This document shows, in pieces, positions 6,985 to 15,701 of a DNA stretch of 36,097 nucleotides. The stretch's first letter is position 1. Each line of letters begins with the position of its first letter. This DNA is from Thermoguttaceae bacterium. Its GTDB lineage: Bacteria; Planctomycetota; Planctomycetia; Pirellulales; Thermoguttaceae. Both the position numbers and the translations under genes were made by a program. Below the pieces are notes generated by a model, which was not told the DNA's origin, ran no database searches, and saw nothing but the letters and a program-made list of their open reading frames with translations. Location of the stretch: assembly GCA_017436025.1 (NCBI GenBank), contig JAFSDX010000012.1:1-36097 (forward strand), written 5' to 3'.

Positions 6985-9900
6985 TCAGTCGACGTCGAAC
7001 GGGACGTCGTTCGGGTCGAACGCGAAGTCTTCCGGTTTCAAGCGTTCCGGGACGGCGACCGACTTTTTCGTCGTCTTTTTCGCGGCGGTTTTCTTCGTCG
7101 CGGTCTTTTTGACGGTTTTCTTGGCGGCGGTCGTTTTCTTCGCGGCGCTCGTCGCGGTCGGCGCTTCGTCCGACGCGGCGGCTTTCGTCGCTTTTTTCGC
7201 GGTCGTTTTCTTGGCGGCGGTTTTCTTCGTCGCGGTTTTTTTGACGGCGGTTTTGCGCGTCGTCTTCTTGACCGGCGCTTCGTCCGAGTCGGCGTCGGTC
7301 GCGTCGGCTTTCGACGCGGCGGCCTTCTTCGTCGCTTTTTTGGTCGTCGTTTTCTTGGCGGCGGCCTTTTTCGTCGTCTTTTTCGCCGCTTTCTTTTTGC
7401 GCGACGTCGTCCCCTTCGCGGCGCGGTCGGCGAGAAGCTCGAGCGCCCGTTCGAACGTCAGCTCGTCCGTCGGCAGGTCGCGCGGGAGCGAAGCGTTCGT
7501 TTCGCCGTCGGTAACGTAAGGGCCGAAACGACCCGGCATTAGACGCACTTCGTTTCCGGTAACCGGCGATTTTTCGAAGAGACGAAGCGGCTCCGTCTTC
7601 TTCGCCGCGCCGCCGCGACCGCCGTATTTCGGCTTCGCAAGCAACTCGAGCGCTTGTTCGAGCGTTACCTCCAACGGCGAAACGTCCGCCGGGAGCGAAC
7701 GCGACTCCGTCCCGCGCTTGACGTAAGGTCCGAAACGACCGTTGCTAACGACGACCAGCTCGTCGCCGTTTTCCGCGTCGACGCCGAGCGTTTTCGGCAA
7801 GCTCAACAACGCCAACGCCGTTTCAAGGTTGACGTCGCCGACTTGCATTCCGCGAAGCAAAGACGCGTTTTGCGGTTTCTCGTCGTCGTCCGCGTCGCCG
7901 CGTTGAACGTAAGGGCCGAAACGACCGATTTTAAGGTAAACCGGTTTGCCGGTGTCGGGGCAAATTCCGAGCGGGTCGTCCGTCTTTTCGGCGTTCGCCA
8001 ACATTTCGAGCGCTTTGGCGAGCGTCAGTTCGTCCGGCGGCAGGTCTTCCGGGACGCTCGCTTGACGTTCGCCCTGTTGGAGGAACGGGCCGTATCGACC
8101 GACGCGCAAAACGACCGGGTCGGCGGGCGTTCCGTCGGCGTTCGCTTCCGGCGTTCCGATTTCAAATTGGCTGACGGCGCGAGCGTCGATTTCGTCGACC
8201 TTGCTTTGAATCAAGTTCTTTAATCCGAGCGCGAACGACGCCGGGAAGGGGAACGACGCGTCGACTTGCGCGACGCCGTTCGCGTCCGTCGTCGCCGCCG
8301 GGTCGCCGAAGTAGAACGCCTTCAAATAAGGGAGGCGCTCCCGTTCGCCGCGGCTGATCGCGTCGAGTTCGTTCTCCATATCGGCGGTGAAGCCGTAGTC
8401 GATCAGCTCCGGAAAATGCGTTTCGAGGAGACGGCAAACCGCGAACGCCGTCCAAGTCGGAACAAGCGCGCTCCCCTTCTTGAAGACGTATTTGCGGTTC
8501 AAAATGACGTCGATGATCGACGCGTAAGTACTCGGGCGACCGATCCCTTTTTCTTCGAGGGCGCGAGTCAGCGCCGCTTCCGAGTAACGCGGCGGCGGAG
8601 CGGTCGAGTGTCCTTGCGGCGTCAGCTCGTCGCAACGGAGCGACTCGCCGACTTTAACGTCCGGCAAAATCGTTTCTTGGTCGGCAAGCTCGGCGCTCGG
8701 GTCGTCTTTTCCTTCGACGTAAGCGCGGAGATAGCCCGGGAATTCGATCGTTTTCCCGCCGACTTGGAAGCGCGCGTCGTCGACCGCCGCGACGATCGTT
8801 TTGCGCTTGCCGCGAGCGTCCGTCATTTGGCTCGCGACGGCGCGCTTCCAGATGAGATCGTAAAGTTTGTATTCGTCGCTAGTTAAGACGCCGCGCAACT
8901 CTTCCGGCAACGCGAAGCGCGACCCGGCGGGACGGATCGCTTCGTGCGCTTCCTGCGCGTTTTTGACTTTCGTTTGATAATAACGCGGTTTGTCCGGCAA
9001 ATACTCCGGGCCGTAATGTTCGGCGACGAGGGCGCGCGCCGCTCTCAACGCCTCCTGCGAAAGGTTCGTCGAGTCGGTGCGCATATAGGTGATGCGCCCG
9101 TTTTCGTAAAGGCTTTGCGCGACGCTCATCGTGCGGCGCGCCGTAAAGTTCAGCTTGCGGTTCGCTTCCTGTTGGAGCGCGCTCGTCGTGAACGGCGCGT
9201 AAGGCCGCGTAACGTAAGGCTTTTCTTCGACCGACTCGACGACCGCGTCGCGATCTCGGAGCCGTTCGACGAGGGCGCGGGCCGCCGCTTCGTCGAGAAG
9301 CGCGAATTTCTCCGGCTTCGCGAGCTTCCCGGTCGCCGGGTTGAAGTCTTTTCCGACCGGAATCGCTTTGCCGCCGAGCGACGTTAACGTCGCGTTAAAC
9401 GGACGCTTGCCCTGCGGCGAAAAGACGCCGAGAACGTCCCAATAGTCGGCGCTGTTGAAGGCGACGCGCTCGCGTTCGCGGTCGACGACCAACCGCACCG
9501 CGACGCTCTGAACGCGACCGGCCGACAGATTATTTCGAATTTTGTACCAAAGCAGCGGCGACGCTTCGTAACCGTAAAGACGGTCGAGAACGCGGCGCGT
9601 TTCCTGAGCGTCGACGAGGCGTTCGTCGACGTCGCGGGGGTTCTCTAAAGCGTTCAAAATAGCCGTTTTCGTGATTTCGTGAAAAACGAGCCGCCGCACC
9701 GGAACGCGCGGTTTCAACGTTTCGAGCAAATGCCAACTGATCGCCTCTCCCTCGCGGTCTTCGTCCGTCGCGAGATAAAGCGACGACGCCGTTTTGAGGA
9801 GGCTTTTCAGCTTCTTAATCTGTTTCGACTTTTCGTCCGGAACGACGTAAATCGGTTCGAAATTCGAATCGACGTTGACGCCGAGACGCGCCCAAGTCTC

Positions 9901-10074
9901 CTTTTTGTATTCGTCCGGAATTTCCTTCGCGCCTTTGGGAAGGTCGCGGACGTGCCCGACGCTCGCCTCGACGACGTAACGGTCGCCGAGGTATTTTCCG
10001 ATCGTTTTCGCTTTCGCCGGGGACTCGACGATCACCAGCGCGATTCCGTCTTCGTCTTTTTTACTCTGAATCAT
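6985..10074 (-). CDS. topA: DNA topoisomerase I with lysine-rich tail
   Basis: Type IA topoisomerase of 1029 residues that relaxes negative supercoils. The TOPRIM domain has Glu17 (VIVESPAKAKT) and the DxDxE metal site Asp104/Asp106/Glu108 (ATDEDREGE). The catalytic tyrosine is Tyr330 in RITYMRTDST. Four Toprim_C-type repeats follow with cores GRYGPF/GRFGPY near residues 655, 711, 775 and 841. No Cys4 zinc fingers are seen, unlike the E. coli enzyme. Residues from about 885 to 1010 form a tail of Lys/Ala/Thr repeats (AKKTT, KKATKKAAA) broken by acidic DSDEAP segments, ending in an acidic peptide FDPNDVPFDVD. Such tails are known from actinobacterial TopA, where they aid DNA binding and processivity; the same role here is inference. 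Start ATG 10074. A good promoter lies at 10224-10252. Confidence 0.97.
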   Translation of the reverse strand: MIQSKKDEDGIALVIVESPAKAKTIGKYLGDRYVVEASVGHVRDLPKGAKEIPDEYKKETWARLGVNVDSNFEPIYVVPDEKSKQIKKLKSLLKTASSLYLATDEDREGEAISWHLLETLKPRVPVRRLVFHEITKTAILNALENPRDVDERLVDAQETRRVLDRLYGYEASPLLWYKIRNNLSAGRVQSVAVRLVVDRERERVAFNSADYWDVLGVFSPQGKRPFNATLTSLGGKAIPVGKDFNPATGKLAKPEKFALLDEAAARALVERLRDRDAVVESVEEKPYVTRPYAPFTTSALQQEANRKLNFTARRTMSVAQSLYENGRITYMRTDSTNLSQEALRAARALVAEHYGPEYLPDKPRYYQTKVKNAQEAHEAIRPAGSRFALPEELRGVLTSDEYKLYDLIWKRAVASQMTDARGKRKTIVAAVDDARFQVGGKTIEFPGYLRAYVEGKDDPSAELADQETILPDVKVGESLRCDELTPQGHSTAPPPRYSEAALTRALEEKGIGRPSTYASIIDVILNRKYVFKKGSALVPTWTAFAVCRLLETHFPELIDYGFTADMENELDAISRGERERLPYLKAFYFGDPAATTDANGVAQVDASFPFPASFALGLKNLIQSKVDEIDARAVSQFEIGTPEANADGTPADPVVLRVGRYGPFLQQGERQASVPEDLPPDELTLAKALEMLANAEKTDDPLGICPDTGKPVYLKIGRFGPYVQRGDADDDEKPQNASLLRGMQVGDVNLETALALLSLPKTLGVDAENGDELVVVSNGRFGPYVKRGTESRSLPADVSPLEVTLEQALELLAKPKYGGRGGAAKKTEPLRLFEKSPVTGNEVRLMPGRFGPYVTDGETNASLPRDLPTDELTFERALELLADRAAKGTTSRKKKAAKKTTKKAAAKKTTTKKATKKAAASKADATDADSDEAPVKKTTRKTAVKKTATKKTAAKKTTAKKATKAAASDEAPTATSAAKKTTAAKKTVKKTATKKTAAKKTTKKSVAVPERLKPEDFAFDPNDVPFDVD

Positions 10075-10223
10075 TGTGTCGAAAAGTTTCCGTTGTCGGT
10101 AAAATGGATAAACTGGTAAAATTAGGAAAACGGGGCGGGCGGGAAAAAGCCGAACGTCGAGACGACCGAAAAAGTCGCGTCGAACGGGGCCGTTTGGCTC
10201 GCGCGGCGCTCTTTGCGTATTTT

Positions 10224-10252
10224 TTCATACCCCGGGGCGCAAATTTTGTCAA
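10224..10252 (-). promoter_or_regulatory. Promoter of topA
   Basis: On the minus strand TTGACA (10252-10247), a 17-bp spacer and TATGAA (10229-10224). The perfect -35 and ideal spacing make this the best promoter candidate upstream of topA; the leader would be about 140 nt. The GC-rich spacer (GCGCCCCGGGG) is the sort of sequence that can make a promoter sensitive to supercoiling. Confidence 0.6.
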
Positions 10253-10537
10253 GAGCCCTCCGCAAGATTTCGTTAAAAAAAACGGAATTTGCCCAAAACG
10301 CGCGTCGTCGACGTTGCGAACGGCGAACGCGGCGACAATAAATAAGCGGAAAAAAGAGAAAATAATCGAATCGATAAATAATTTCCGGATAAAATTCTGA
10401 AATAAGGGACGATAAATCGGTATTGAACTTTGTCGGTTGCGTAAAATAGGGGAAATATGACGAGGGGGGACGGCGACGCGACGGCGGGCGTTTCGACGTT
10501 TTTCGCAAAAATGACGCAAGAAAGCGAACGCGGCCCT

Positions 10538-10564
10538 TTGAAATCGGGCGCGTTTCGATATACT
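10538..10564 (+). promoter_or_regulatory. Weak candidate promoter of rpe
   Basis: TTGAAA (10538-10543) and TATACT (10559-10564) with a short 15-bp spacer, 144 bp before the rpe start. Boxes are good but the spacing is suboptimal. Confidence 0.35.
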
Positions 10565-10707
10565 TAATAAAAAGGGCGTCGAACGGAGAGCGTTTCCGAC
10601 GTCGGCGGGCGTTTGAGCGCGACGCGTTTTCCGGCGTCGAGCGGGGCGTTGAAATCGACGATCGTTAAATGGGGAAAATTCGATAAAAACGGAGAGAGCG
10701 GAAGCCG

Positions 10708-11427
10708 ATGAACGAAACGACGACGAAACCCGAATCTTGGACGGCGGCGCTTGCCCGCGACGGCGCGACGATCGCTCCGTCGCTGTTGGCCGCCGACTTT
10801 GCGAATCTCGAACGCGAGGTTCGCCGTTTGGAAGCGGGGGGCGCGAAGGTTCTGCACGTCGACGTAATGGACGGGCGGCTCGTTCCGAACATCAGCGTCG
10901 GCGTTCCGGTCGTCGCGTCGTTGCGGAAAGTTACCGACCTCAAACTCGACGTTCACCTGATGATCGTCGAACCGGAAAAATATTTGGAGGCGTTCCGAAA
11001 CGCGGGCGCCGACTCGCTGTCGATTCATATCGAGGCCGCGCCGAATCCGACGCCGCTCCTGCGCCGCGTTCGCGAACTCGGCGCCGCGCCGGGGCTCGTT
11101 CTCGACTTGGGAACGCCGGTCGAGCGGGTTCTGCCGTTCGTCGACGAAGCCGATATTCTGCTGACGATGAGCGTTCAAGCCGGGTTTGGCGGGCAAAAGT
11201 TTTGTCCGCAAGCGCTCGACGTCGTTCGGAAGTTGCGCTCGGTCGCTCGTCCGGACGCGCTGATCGAGATCGACGGCGGAATCGACCCGACGACGATCGC
11301 CGCCGCCGCGGAAGCCGGAGCGAACCTCTTCGTCGCCGGAACCGGGGTCTTCAAGGCCGACGATTACGGCGAACGGCTCGCGCTCTTGAAACGGCTCGCG
11401 CTCGAAGCTCGCGGCGGGAACTCCTAA
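10708..11427 (+). CDS. rpe: Ribulose-phosphate 3-epimerase
   Basis: A 239-residue TIM-barrel enzyme interconverting ribulose 5-phosphate and xylulose 5-phosphate in the pentose phosphate pathway. Family signatures are clear: PSLLAADF (Ser25), HVDVMDGRLVPN (His50, Asp52), DVHLMI (His83) and EIDGGI (Asp189). The two acid/base aspartates and metal-binding histidines are present. Two usually conserved turns deviate: LDLGTP replaces the common INPGTP, and MSVQAGFGGQ replaces MSVxPGFGGQ. The N-terminus is about 15 residues longer than in E. coli. A GGAGAG lies at 10691-10696 and GGAA nearer the ATG. accD follows 215 bp downstream on the same strand. Confidence 0.95.
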   Translation: MNETTTKPESWTAALARDGATIAPSLLAADFANLEREVRRLEAGGAKVLHVDVMDGRLVPNISVGVPVVASLRKVTDLKLDVHLMIVEPEKYLEAFRNAGADSLSIHIEAAPNPTPLLRRVRELGAAPGLVLDLGTPVERVLPFVDEADILLTMSVQAGFGGQKFCPQALDVVRKLRSVARPDALIEIDGGIDPTTIAAAAEAGANLFVAGTGVFKADDYGERLALLKRLALEARGGNS

Positions 11428-11642
11428 CGACGCGGCGTTAAAACCGGCGTTAAAATCGGCAAGTTTTCGTCGACGCGATTCGTTAAAAGCGTTAAAAACG
11501 TTAAAATTGCGGCGACGGCGGAACGTCGGCGCGCCAAAAGCGTTAGAATCGCGGCGCGGGAAGGCGCGGGATAAAACGACGCCGAAAAAGAAAAACGCGG
11601 ACAAATTTTTAAAAACGAAACGTAATTTAGGAAAACGAACGG

Positions 11643-12473
11643 ATGAGTTGGCAAGATTCCAACGATACGAAAGATAAACGCGGCGTTCCCCAAGGTCTTT
11701 GGGTGCGGTGCCCCGGCTGTCAAGCGACGATCTTCCGCAAAGAGGCGCAGCGTCGGTTGGGAACGTGCCCCGAATGCGATTATCACTGGGCGATCACCGC
11801 GCAGGAACGGATCGCGCAAACGCTCGACGAAGGGACGTTCGAAGAGTGGGACGCCGATATGATCGCCTCCGACCCGTTGAATTTCCGCGATAGAAAAGCG
11901 TATAAAGACCGTCTCGTCGACGACCGCAAGGCGACCGGGCTTCGCGACGCGATCGTCTCCGGGTGCGGACGAGTGCGAGCGCGAAAAGTGGCGTTCGCCG
12001 TTACCGACTCCCGCTTCATTATGGGGAGTATGGGTTCCGTCGTCGGCGAAAAACTGACGCGGGCGATCGAACGGGCGCAAGAGCAAAACTTGCCGCTGAT
12101 CGTCGTTTCCGGCTCCGGCGGCGGCGCGCGGATGCACGAGGGGATTCTGTCGCTGATGCAGATGGCGAAAACGTCGGCGGCGCTGGCGCGCTTTCATAAA
12201 GCGGGCGGTCTCTTCATTTCCGTCTTGACGAACCCGACGATGGGGGGCGTCGCCGCGAGTTTCGCCGCCTTGGGCGACCTTGTCTTCGCCGAGCCGCGAG
12301 CGCTGATCGGGTTCGCCGGGCCGCGAACGATTAAAGCGACGATTCGAGCGGAACTTCCGGCCGGGTTCCAAACGAGCGAGTTTTTGCTCGAACACGGCTT
12401 CGTCGACCGCATCGTGCCGCGTCGCGATATGAAGAGCGAACTGGCCCGCGCCGTCGACTATTGCTGTAAATGA
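11643..12473 (+). CDS. accD: Acetyl-CoA carboxylase carboxyltransferase, beta subunit
   Basis: A 276-residue subunit that, with AccA, transfers the carboxyl group from carboxybiotin to acetyl-CoA, the first step of fatty acid synthesis. The N-terminal Cys4 zinc ribbon has Cys23, Cys26, Cys42 and Cys45 (CPGC...CPEC). The crotonase-like core follows, with [33 protein letters not shown] and GFAGPRTI, which line the CoA and biotin sites in this family. Length is normal. ATG 11643 is preceded by AGGAAAACGAACGG. No alpha subunit is nearby. The preceding 215 bp contain a cluster of GTTAAAA motifs (11436-11510) but no clear promoter. Confidence 0.95.
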   Translation: MSWQDSNDTKDKRGVPQGLWVRCPGCQATIFRKEAQRRLGTCPECDYHWAITAQERIAQTLDEGTFEEWDADMIASDPLNFRDRKAYKDRLVDDRKATGLRDAIVSGCGRVRARKVAFAVTDSRFIMGSMGSVVGEKLTRAIERAQEQNLPLIVVSGSGGGARMHEGILSLMQMAKTSAALARFHKAGGLFISVLTNPTMGGVAASFAALGDLVFAEPRALIGFAGPRTIKATIRAELPAGFQTSEFLLEHGFVDRIVPRRDMKSELARAVDYCCK

Positions 12474-12668
12474 CGCCGGTTTTGACGATTTTGCCGCCTT
12501 GGAGCGAAGGAAAACGCAAACGAAACAAGGCGGAAAATGGAAATAATCCTAAGGCGGAACGCGGCGAACGTTTGCGCGTTGATAAACGACGCCGGTTTTA
12601 GCGGCGCTAACGATGAACGGCGTTGGTTCGCGATTTGCGCGTTGGTAAATAACGCCGGTTTTGACGAT
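12473..12668 (+). repeat. Short direct repeats between accD and rsgA
   Basis: ACGCCGGTTTTGACGAT occurs at 12473-12489 (over the accD stop) and identically at 12652-12668; its ACGCCGGTTTT core is also at 12589-12599. A longer imperfect 33-bp repeat beginning TTTGCGCGTTG is at 12571-12603 and 12634-12666, period 63 bp (21 codons), which gives the CALxNxAGF peptide repeat if translated. CCGCCTT (12494-12500) can pair with AAGGCGG (12527-12533), the binding site of the alternative ATG 12537. Confidence 0.7.
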
Positions 12669-12710
12669 AATAACGGGACGTCCGAACGACGAAACGACGG
12701 AGAGTTTGAT

Positions 12711-13979
12711 TTGAGCGCGAAAAAACGAAAGGGCGGCGGGTCGGCGAAAATTCGCGTCGATTTCAAACGGAACCGCAACGACCGAACGCGGGTTGTCGAC
12801 TGGACGCGGCGTTATAACGAAAATCGCGACGCCGCCGAAACGTCGGGGGGCGACGTCGACGACGATTATAACGATTCCGCGCGTTTTAACGGCTCCGCGA
12901 ACGCCGTCGACGACGCGTCGAGCGGAGAGCGCGTCGTCGGGAAGAGCGAAGCGACGCGGCGGCGAACCGTCGTCGGAACGTTCGTCGGGGCGGAGAACCC
13001 GTCCGGCGAGGTCGGCGACTTCGCGGTGCTGCCCGACGTCGACTTGAGCGTTTGCCGCAAGGGGCGCGTCCTCCGGGTGCACGGGCTCGTTTCTTATGTC
13101 GAGGACGAGGAGGGGCGCGTTTATTCTTGCGCGACGCGGCGGATTTTGAAGACGCTCTCGACGAATCAACGGCAAGTCGTCGTCGCCGGCGACCGCGTTT
13201 ATTTCCGAGACGCGCAACTCCCGGACGGGCGCTTGGAGGGCGTCGTCGAACGGGTCGAACCGCGTCGGGGAACGTTGAGCCGAACGAGTTGGAAGCGCAA
13301 ACACGTCGTCGTCGCGAACGTCGAACAGGCGCTGATCGTAACGAGCGCCGCCGAACCGCGTTTGAAACCGAACCTGATCGACCGCTTGCTCGTTACTTGC
13401 GAGCGTTCCGGGATAAAACCGGTAATCTGTATCAATAAAATCGACTTGGTCGACCCGGCGTCCTTGCAGCCGTTGGTCGGCGTATACGCGAAAACCGGGT
13501 GCAAAACCGTTCTGTTCAGCGCGAAGACCGGGTTTAATCTCGACCGTTTGCGTCGCCTTTTGGTCGGGAAAGAAAGCGTCGTCGTCGGGCAAAGCGGGGT
13601 CGGGAAGTCGTCGGCGCTGAACGCGATCGACCCGAGCCTGAACCTGCGCGTCGGCGAGGTCAGCCGCGAAAATCATAAAGGGAAACATACGACGACGACC
13701 GCTCGGCTCTTGAAGTTGTCGTTCGGCGGTTACGTCGTCGACACTCCCGGTATTCGCCAGTTTATGCTCTGGGACTTCGACCCGGACGAGGTGGTCGGCT
13801 ATTACCGCGACTTGCGCCCGTATGAAAATCTGTGCAAATTTCCCGATTGCGCGCATATTTGCGAAGCGTCGTGCGCCGTCAAGGACGCCGTCGCCGACGG
13901 TCGGCTCGACGCGCGCCGGTACGAGAGCTATTTGGCGTTGCGTTCCGGCGAAATGGAAAAAATGGATAAATTGGAATAG
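12711..13979 (+). CDS. rsgA: Ribosome small-subunit GTPase RsgA
   Basis: A circularly permuted GTPase that helps late maturation of the 30S subunit. After an N-terminal OB-like domain come NKID (G4, near residue 241), SAKTG (G5), GQSGVGKSS (G1, near residue 292) and DTPG (G3, near residue 343). The zinc-binding module follows (CKFPDCAHICEASC, near 375-388). I prefer the TTG start at 12711 (422 aa): GGAGAG lies at 12699-12704, and the resulting N-terminus SAKKRKGG..KIRVDFKRNR looks like that of other planctomycete RsgA proteins as I remember them. ATG 12537 would add 58 residues coding two CALxNxAGF repeats; it has its own AAGGCGG. A stretch of about 60 acidic, low-complexity residues (DVDDDYND and so on) precedes the OB fold, more than in the E. 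coli enzyme. Confidence 0.93.
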   Translation: MSAKKRKGGGSAKIRVDFKRNRNDRTRVVDWTRRYNENRDAAETSGGDVDDDYNDSARFNGSANAVDDASSGERVVGKSEATRRRTVVGTFVGAENPSGEVGDFAVLPDVDLSVCRKGRVLRVHGLVSYVEDEEGRVYSCATRRILKTLSTNQRQVVVAGDRVYFRDAQLPDGRLEGVVERVEPRRGTLSRTSWKRKHVVVANVEQALIVTSAAEPRLKPNLIDRLLVTCERSGIKPVICINKIDLVDPASLQPLVGVYAKTGCKTVLFSAKTGFNLDRLRRLLVGKESVVVGQSGVGKSSALNAIDPSLNLRVGEVSRENHKGKHTTTTARLLKLSFGGYVVDTPGIRQFMLWDFDPDEVVGYYRDLRPYENLCKFPDCAHICEASCAVKDAVADGRLDARRYESYLALRSGEMEKMDKLE

Positions 13980-14237
13980 GCGCGGAAGGCGTTTTGACCG
14001 ACTTTCGGCGGACGGCGGCGTTTGACGGCGGGCGGGAAAGCGTTGCAAAATCGGGGCGTTTGATTTGTTTGATATTTGGTTTTGAAATAAAGAAATCAAA
14101 CGCGCGGTCGCAAAGAACGGCGGAGGACGGCGGCGCTAAAACGAACAAAAATCGAAAACGACGCGGAGTAAACGCCGAGTCCTTCGCCTTTTATTGGTCT
14201 TTTTGAAAATAAAATTAAACGCAACGGGAGCGAGAAA

Positions 14238-15221
14238 ATGAACCGAAATTCGACGCGACGCGCTTTTTTAGGGACTTTAACCGGGGGAATCGGGGCCGCC
14301 GCGTTGGGCGTTTCGACCGTTTCCGGAACGGCGACGGCGCAAGAAACCGCTTCGACGAACGCGGAAAAAGCGAACGCGCCGAAATTGGACGCGAGCAAAG
14401 TTCGTTTCTGTCTGAATACCGGAACGATTTTGTCGTATAATCTGCCGCTAATGGAAGAGCTGAAAATCGCCCGCGACGCCGGGTACCGCTCGGTCGAAAT
14501 TTGGCTAATGCGCCTCCAAGCGTATTCCGACAATTACTCGCCGGCGAAGTTGGCGGAGTTGCGCAAATGGTTGGACGGCGAGGGGATGCGCGTCGAGGGC
14601 GGAATCGGGTTCGCGTCTTGGATCGTCGACGACGCCGACCGTCGCGCCGCCGGTTTGGAGCAATTGAAGCGCGAAGCGGAGGCGTTGGCGGCGATCGGAT
14701 GCGCTTGCGTCGCGGCGCCCGCGTCCGGAGCGAACGAAAAAATCCCGGTCGAAGCGGTCGCCGAACGGTACCGCGCCGTTTTAGAACTTTGCGAGCCGAT
14801 CGGGGTGAAGCCGCTCCTCGAAACTTGGGGCGCCTCCGCGACGCTCGGGAAACTCTCCGACGCGTTGGCGATTTGCGCCGAAACGGGGCGTTCCGACGCC
14901 GCGCTTCTCCTCGACGCCTATCACCTGTACCGCGGCGGCAACTCCTTCGCGGGCTTGAACTTAATCGACGGCAAAGCGCTCCCGATCTTCCATCTGAACG
15001 ACTACCCGGGAACGCCGGAGCGCGAAAAGTTGAACGACTCCGACCGCGTTTTCCCGGGCGACGGCGTCGCGCCGCTTCGCGACATTTTGGCGACGCTCTT
15101 GGCGAACGGGTTCGACGGCGCGGCGTCGCTCGAACTCTTTAACCCGAATTACCGCAAGGAGATGAGTCCGCTCGAACAAGCGAAGGTCGGCTTGGAGAAG
15201 ATGCGGGCGCTCTTTGCTTGA
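14238..15221 (+). CDS. Tat-exported sugar isomerase/epimerase-like TIM-barrel protein (AP endonuclease 2 fold)
   Basis: A 327-residue protein. The N-terminus STRRAFLGTLTGG (Arg7, Arg8) followed by a weakly hydrophobic Ala/Gly stretch to about residue 35 is a twin-arginine signal, so the folded protein goes to the periplasm. The mature part fits the xylose isomerase-like TIM barrel family (PF01261): ARDAGYRSVEIWL, KPLLETWG, LLLDAYHLYRGG, FHLNDYPGTP and the terminal PGDG...FDGAASLELFN. The Glu, Asp, His and Glu residues in these strands are the usual metal ligands. Family members isomerise or epimerise sugars; some relatives act as lyases on 3-keto-glycosides, which would fit the oxidoreductases further on. 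Exact reaction unknown. GGGAGCG stands before the ATG. Confidence 0.85.
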   Translation: MNRNSTRRAFLGTLTGGIGAAALGVSTVSGTATAQETASTNAEKANAPKLDASKVRFCLNTGTILSYNLPLMEELKIARDAGYRSVEIWLMRLQAYSDNYSPAKLAELRKWLDGEGMRVEGGIGFASWIVDDADRRAAGLEQLKREAEALAAIGCACVAAPASGANEKIPVEAVAERYRAVLELCEPIGVKPLLETWGASATLGKLSDALAICAETGRSDAALLLDAYHLYRGGNSFAGLNLIDGKALPIFHLNDYPGTPEREKLNDSDRVFPGDGVAPLRDILATLLANGFDGAASLELFNPNYRKEMSPLEQAKVGLEKMRALFA

Positions 15222-15333
15222 TTGGAACGCGAAAACGGTTGAGTCGAGCGAAACTGGGCGCGTCGCGAGTCGGCGCGGTAAAACGGCGGCGTCTTGATTC
15301 GACGACTTGGCGAGCGTTGGAAGTAATTGGGAA

Positions 15334-15367
15334 AACGTCGTTTCGGGTTGCGGAACGGCGTTTTTTT
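15334..15367 (+). terminator. Terminator of the TIM-barrel gene
   Basis: AACGTCGTTTC (15334-15344) pairs with GGAACGGCGTT (15352-15362) in an 11-bp stem with two G-U pairs, and the T run extends over 15361-15367. Confidence 0.7.
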
Positions 15368-15379
15368 CGTCGACTTTTC

Positions 15380-15413
15380 GCCCCGATTCGCTTCGCGTCG
15401 AAACGGGGCTTTT
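15380..15413 (+). terminator. Second hairpin terminator in tandem
   Basis: GCCCCGATTCG (15380-15390) pairs with CGAAACGGGGC (15399-15409), with one internal mismatch, followed by TTTT (15410-15413). It lies only 13 bp after the first terminator. Confidence 0.65.
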
Positions 15414-15558
15414 GATTTTTGACGTTTTGTTGCAAAAATGTTTTCTCGAACGATAAGACGGCGCGTCGTAAAGACGCCGCGAACCGGCGAATTGAGAACG
15501 ATAATTAAAAAAAACGGCGAAAAGTGCGGGCGACAAGCGCGAGCGGCGGCGCCGGGTC

Positions 15559-15586
15559 TTGACAATTAAAATTTGAAACCTAAAAT
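15559..15586 (+). promoter_or_regulatory. Promoter of the duplicated-domain membrane protein
   Basis: TTGACA (15559-15564), a 16-bp A/T-rich spacer and TAAAAT (15581-15586). Both boxes are near consensus. The leader would be about 110 nt. Confidence 0.7.
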
Positions 15587-15701
15587 ATTTTTTGTCGAGC
15601 GGTTGCGTTTGAAGGTCGACGTGAATAACGGCGACGAATAATATTAAAGTGGCGCCGCCGGAAAAACAAACGTTAAACGCTTGGAAAAAACGGAGGTTCC
15701 G

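Larger units (their letters stand above)
10075..10707. other. Divergent topA/rpe intergenic region
   Basis: This 633-bp region carries the topA promoter (10224-10252) and a candidate rpe promoter (10538-10564), with an A/T-rich patch at about 10335-10400. Reading frames that cross it on either strand have no binding sites or recognisable families, so I see no gene. Confidence 0.6.
15222..15701. other. Intergenic region with tandem terminators and a promoter
   Basis: It holds the terminators at 15334-15367 and 15380-15413, then the promoter at 15559-15586. I see no gene in the remaining sequence. Confidence 0.65.

Noticed and set aside
10074-10400. 108-codon plus-strand frame overlapping the topA start
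   Set aside because: Starts inside the topA leader with no binding site and covers the topA promoter.
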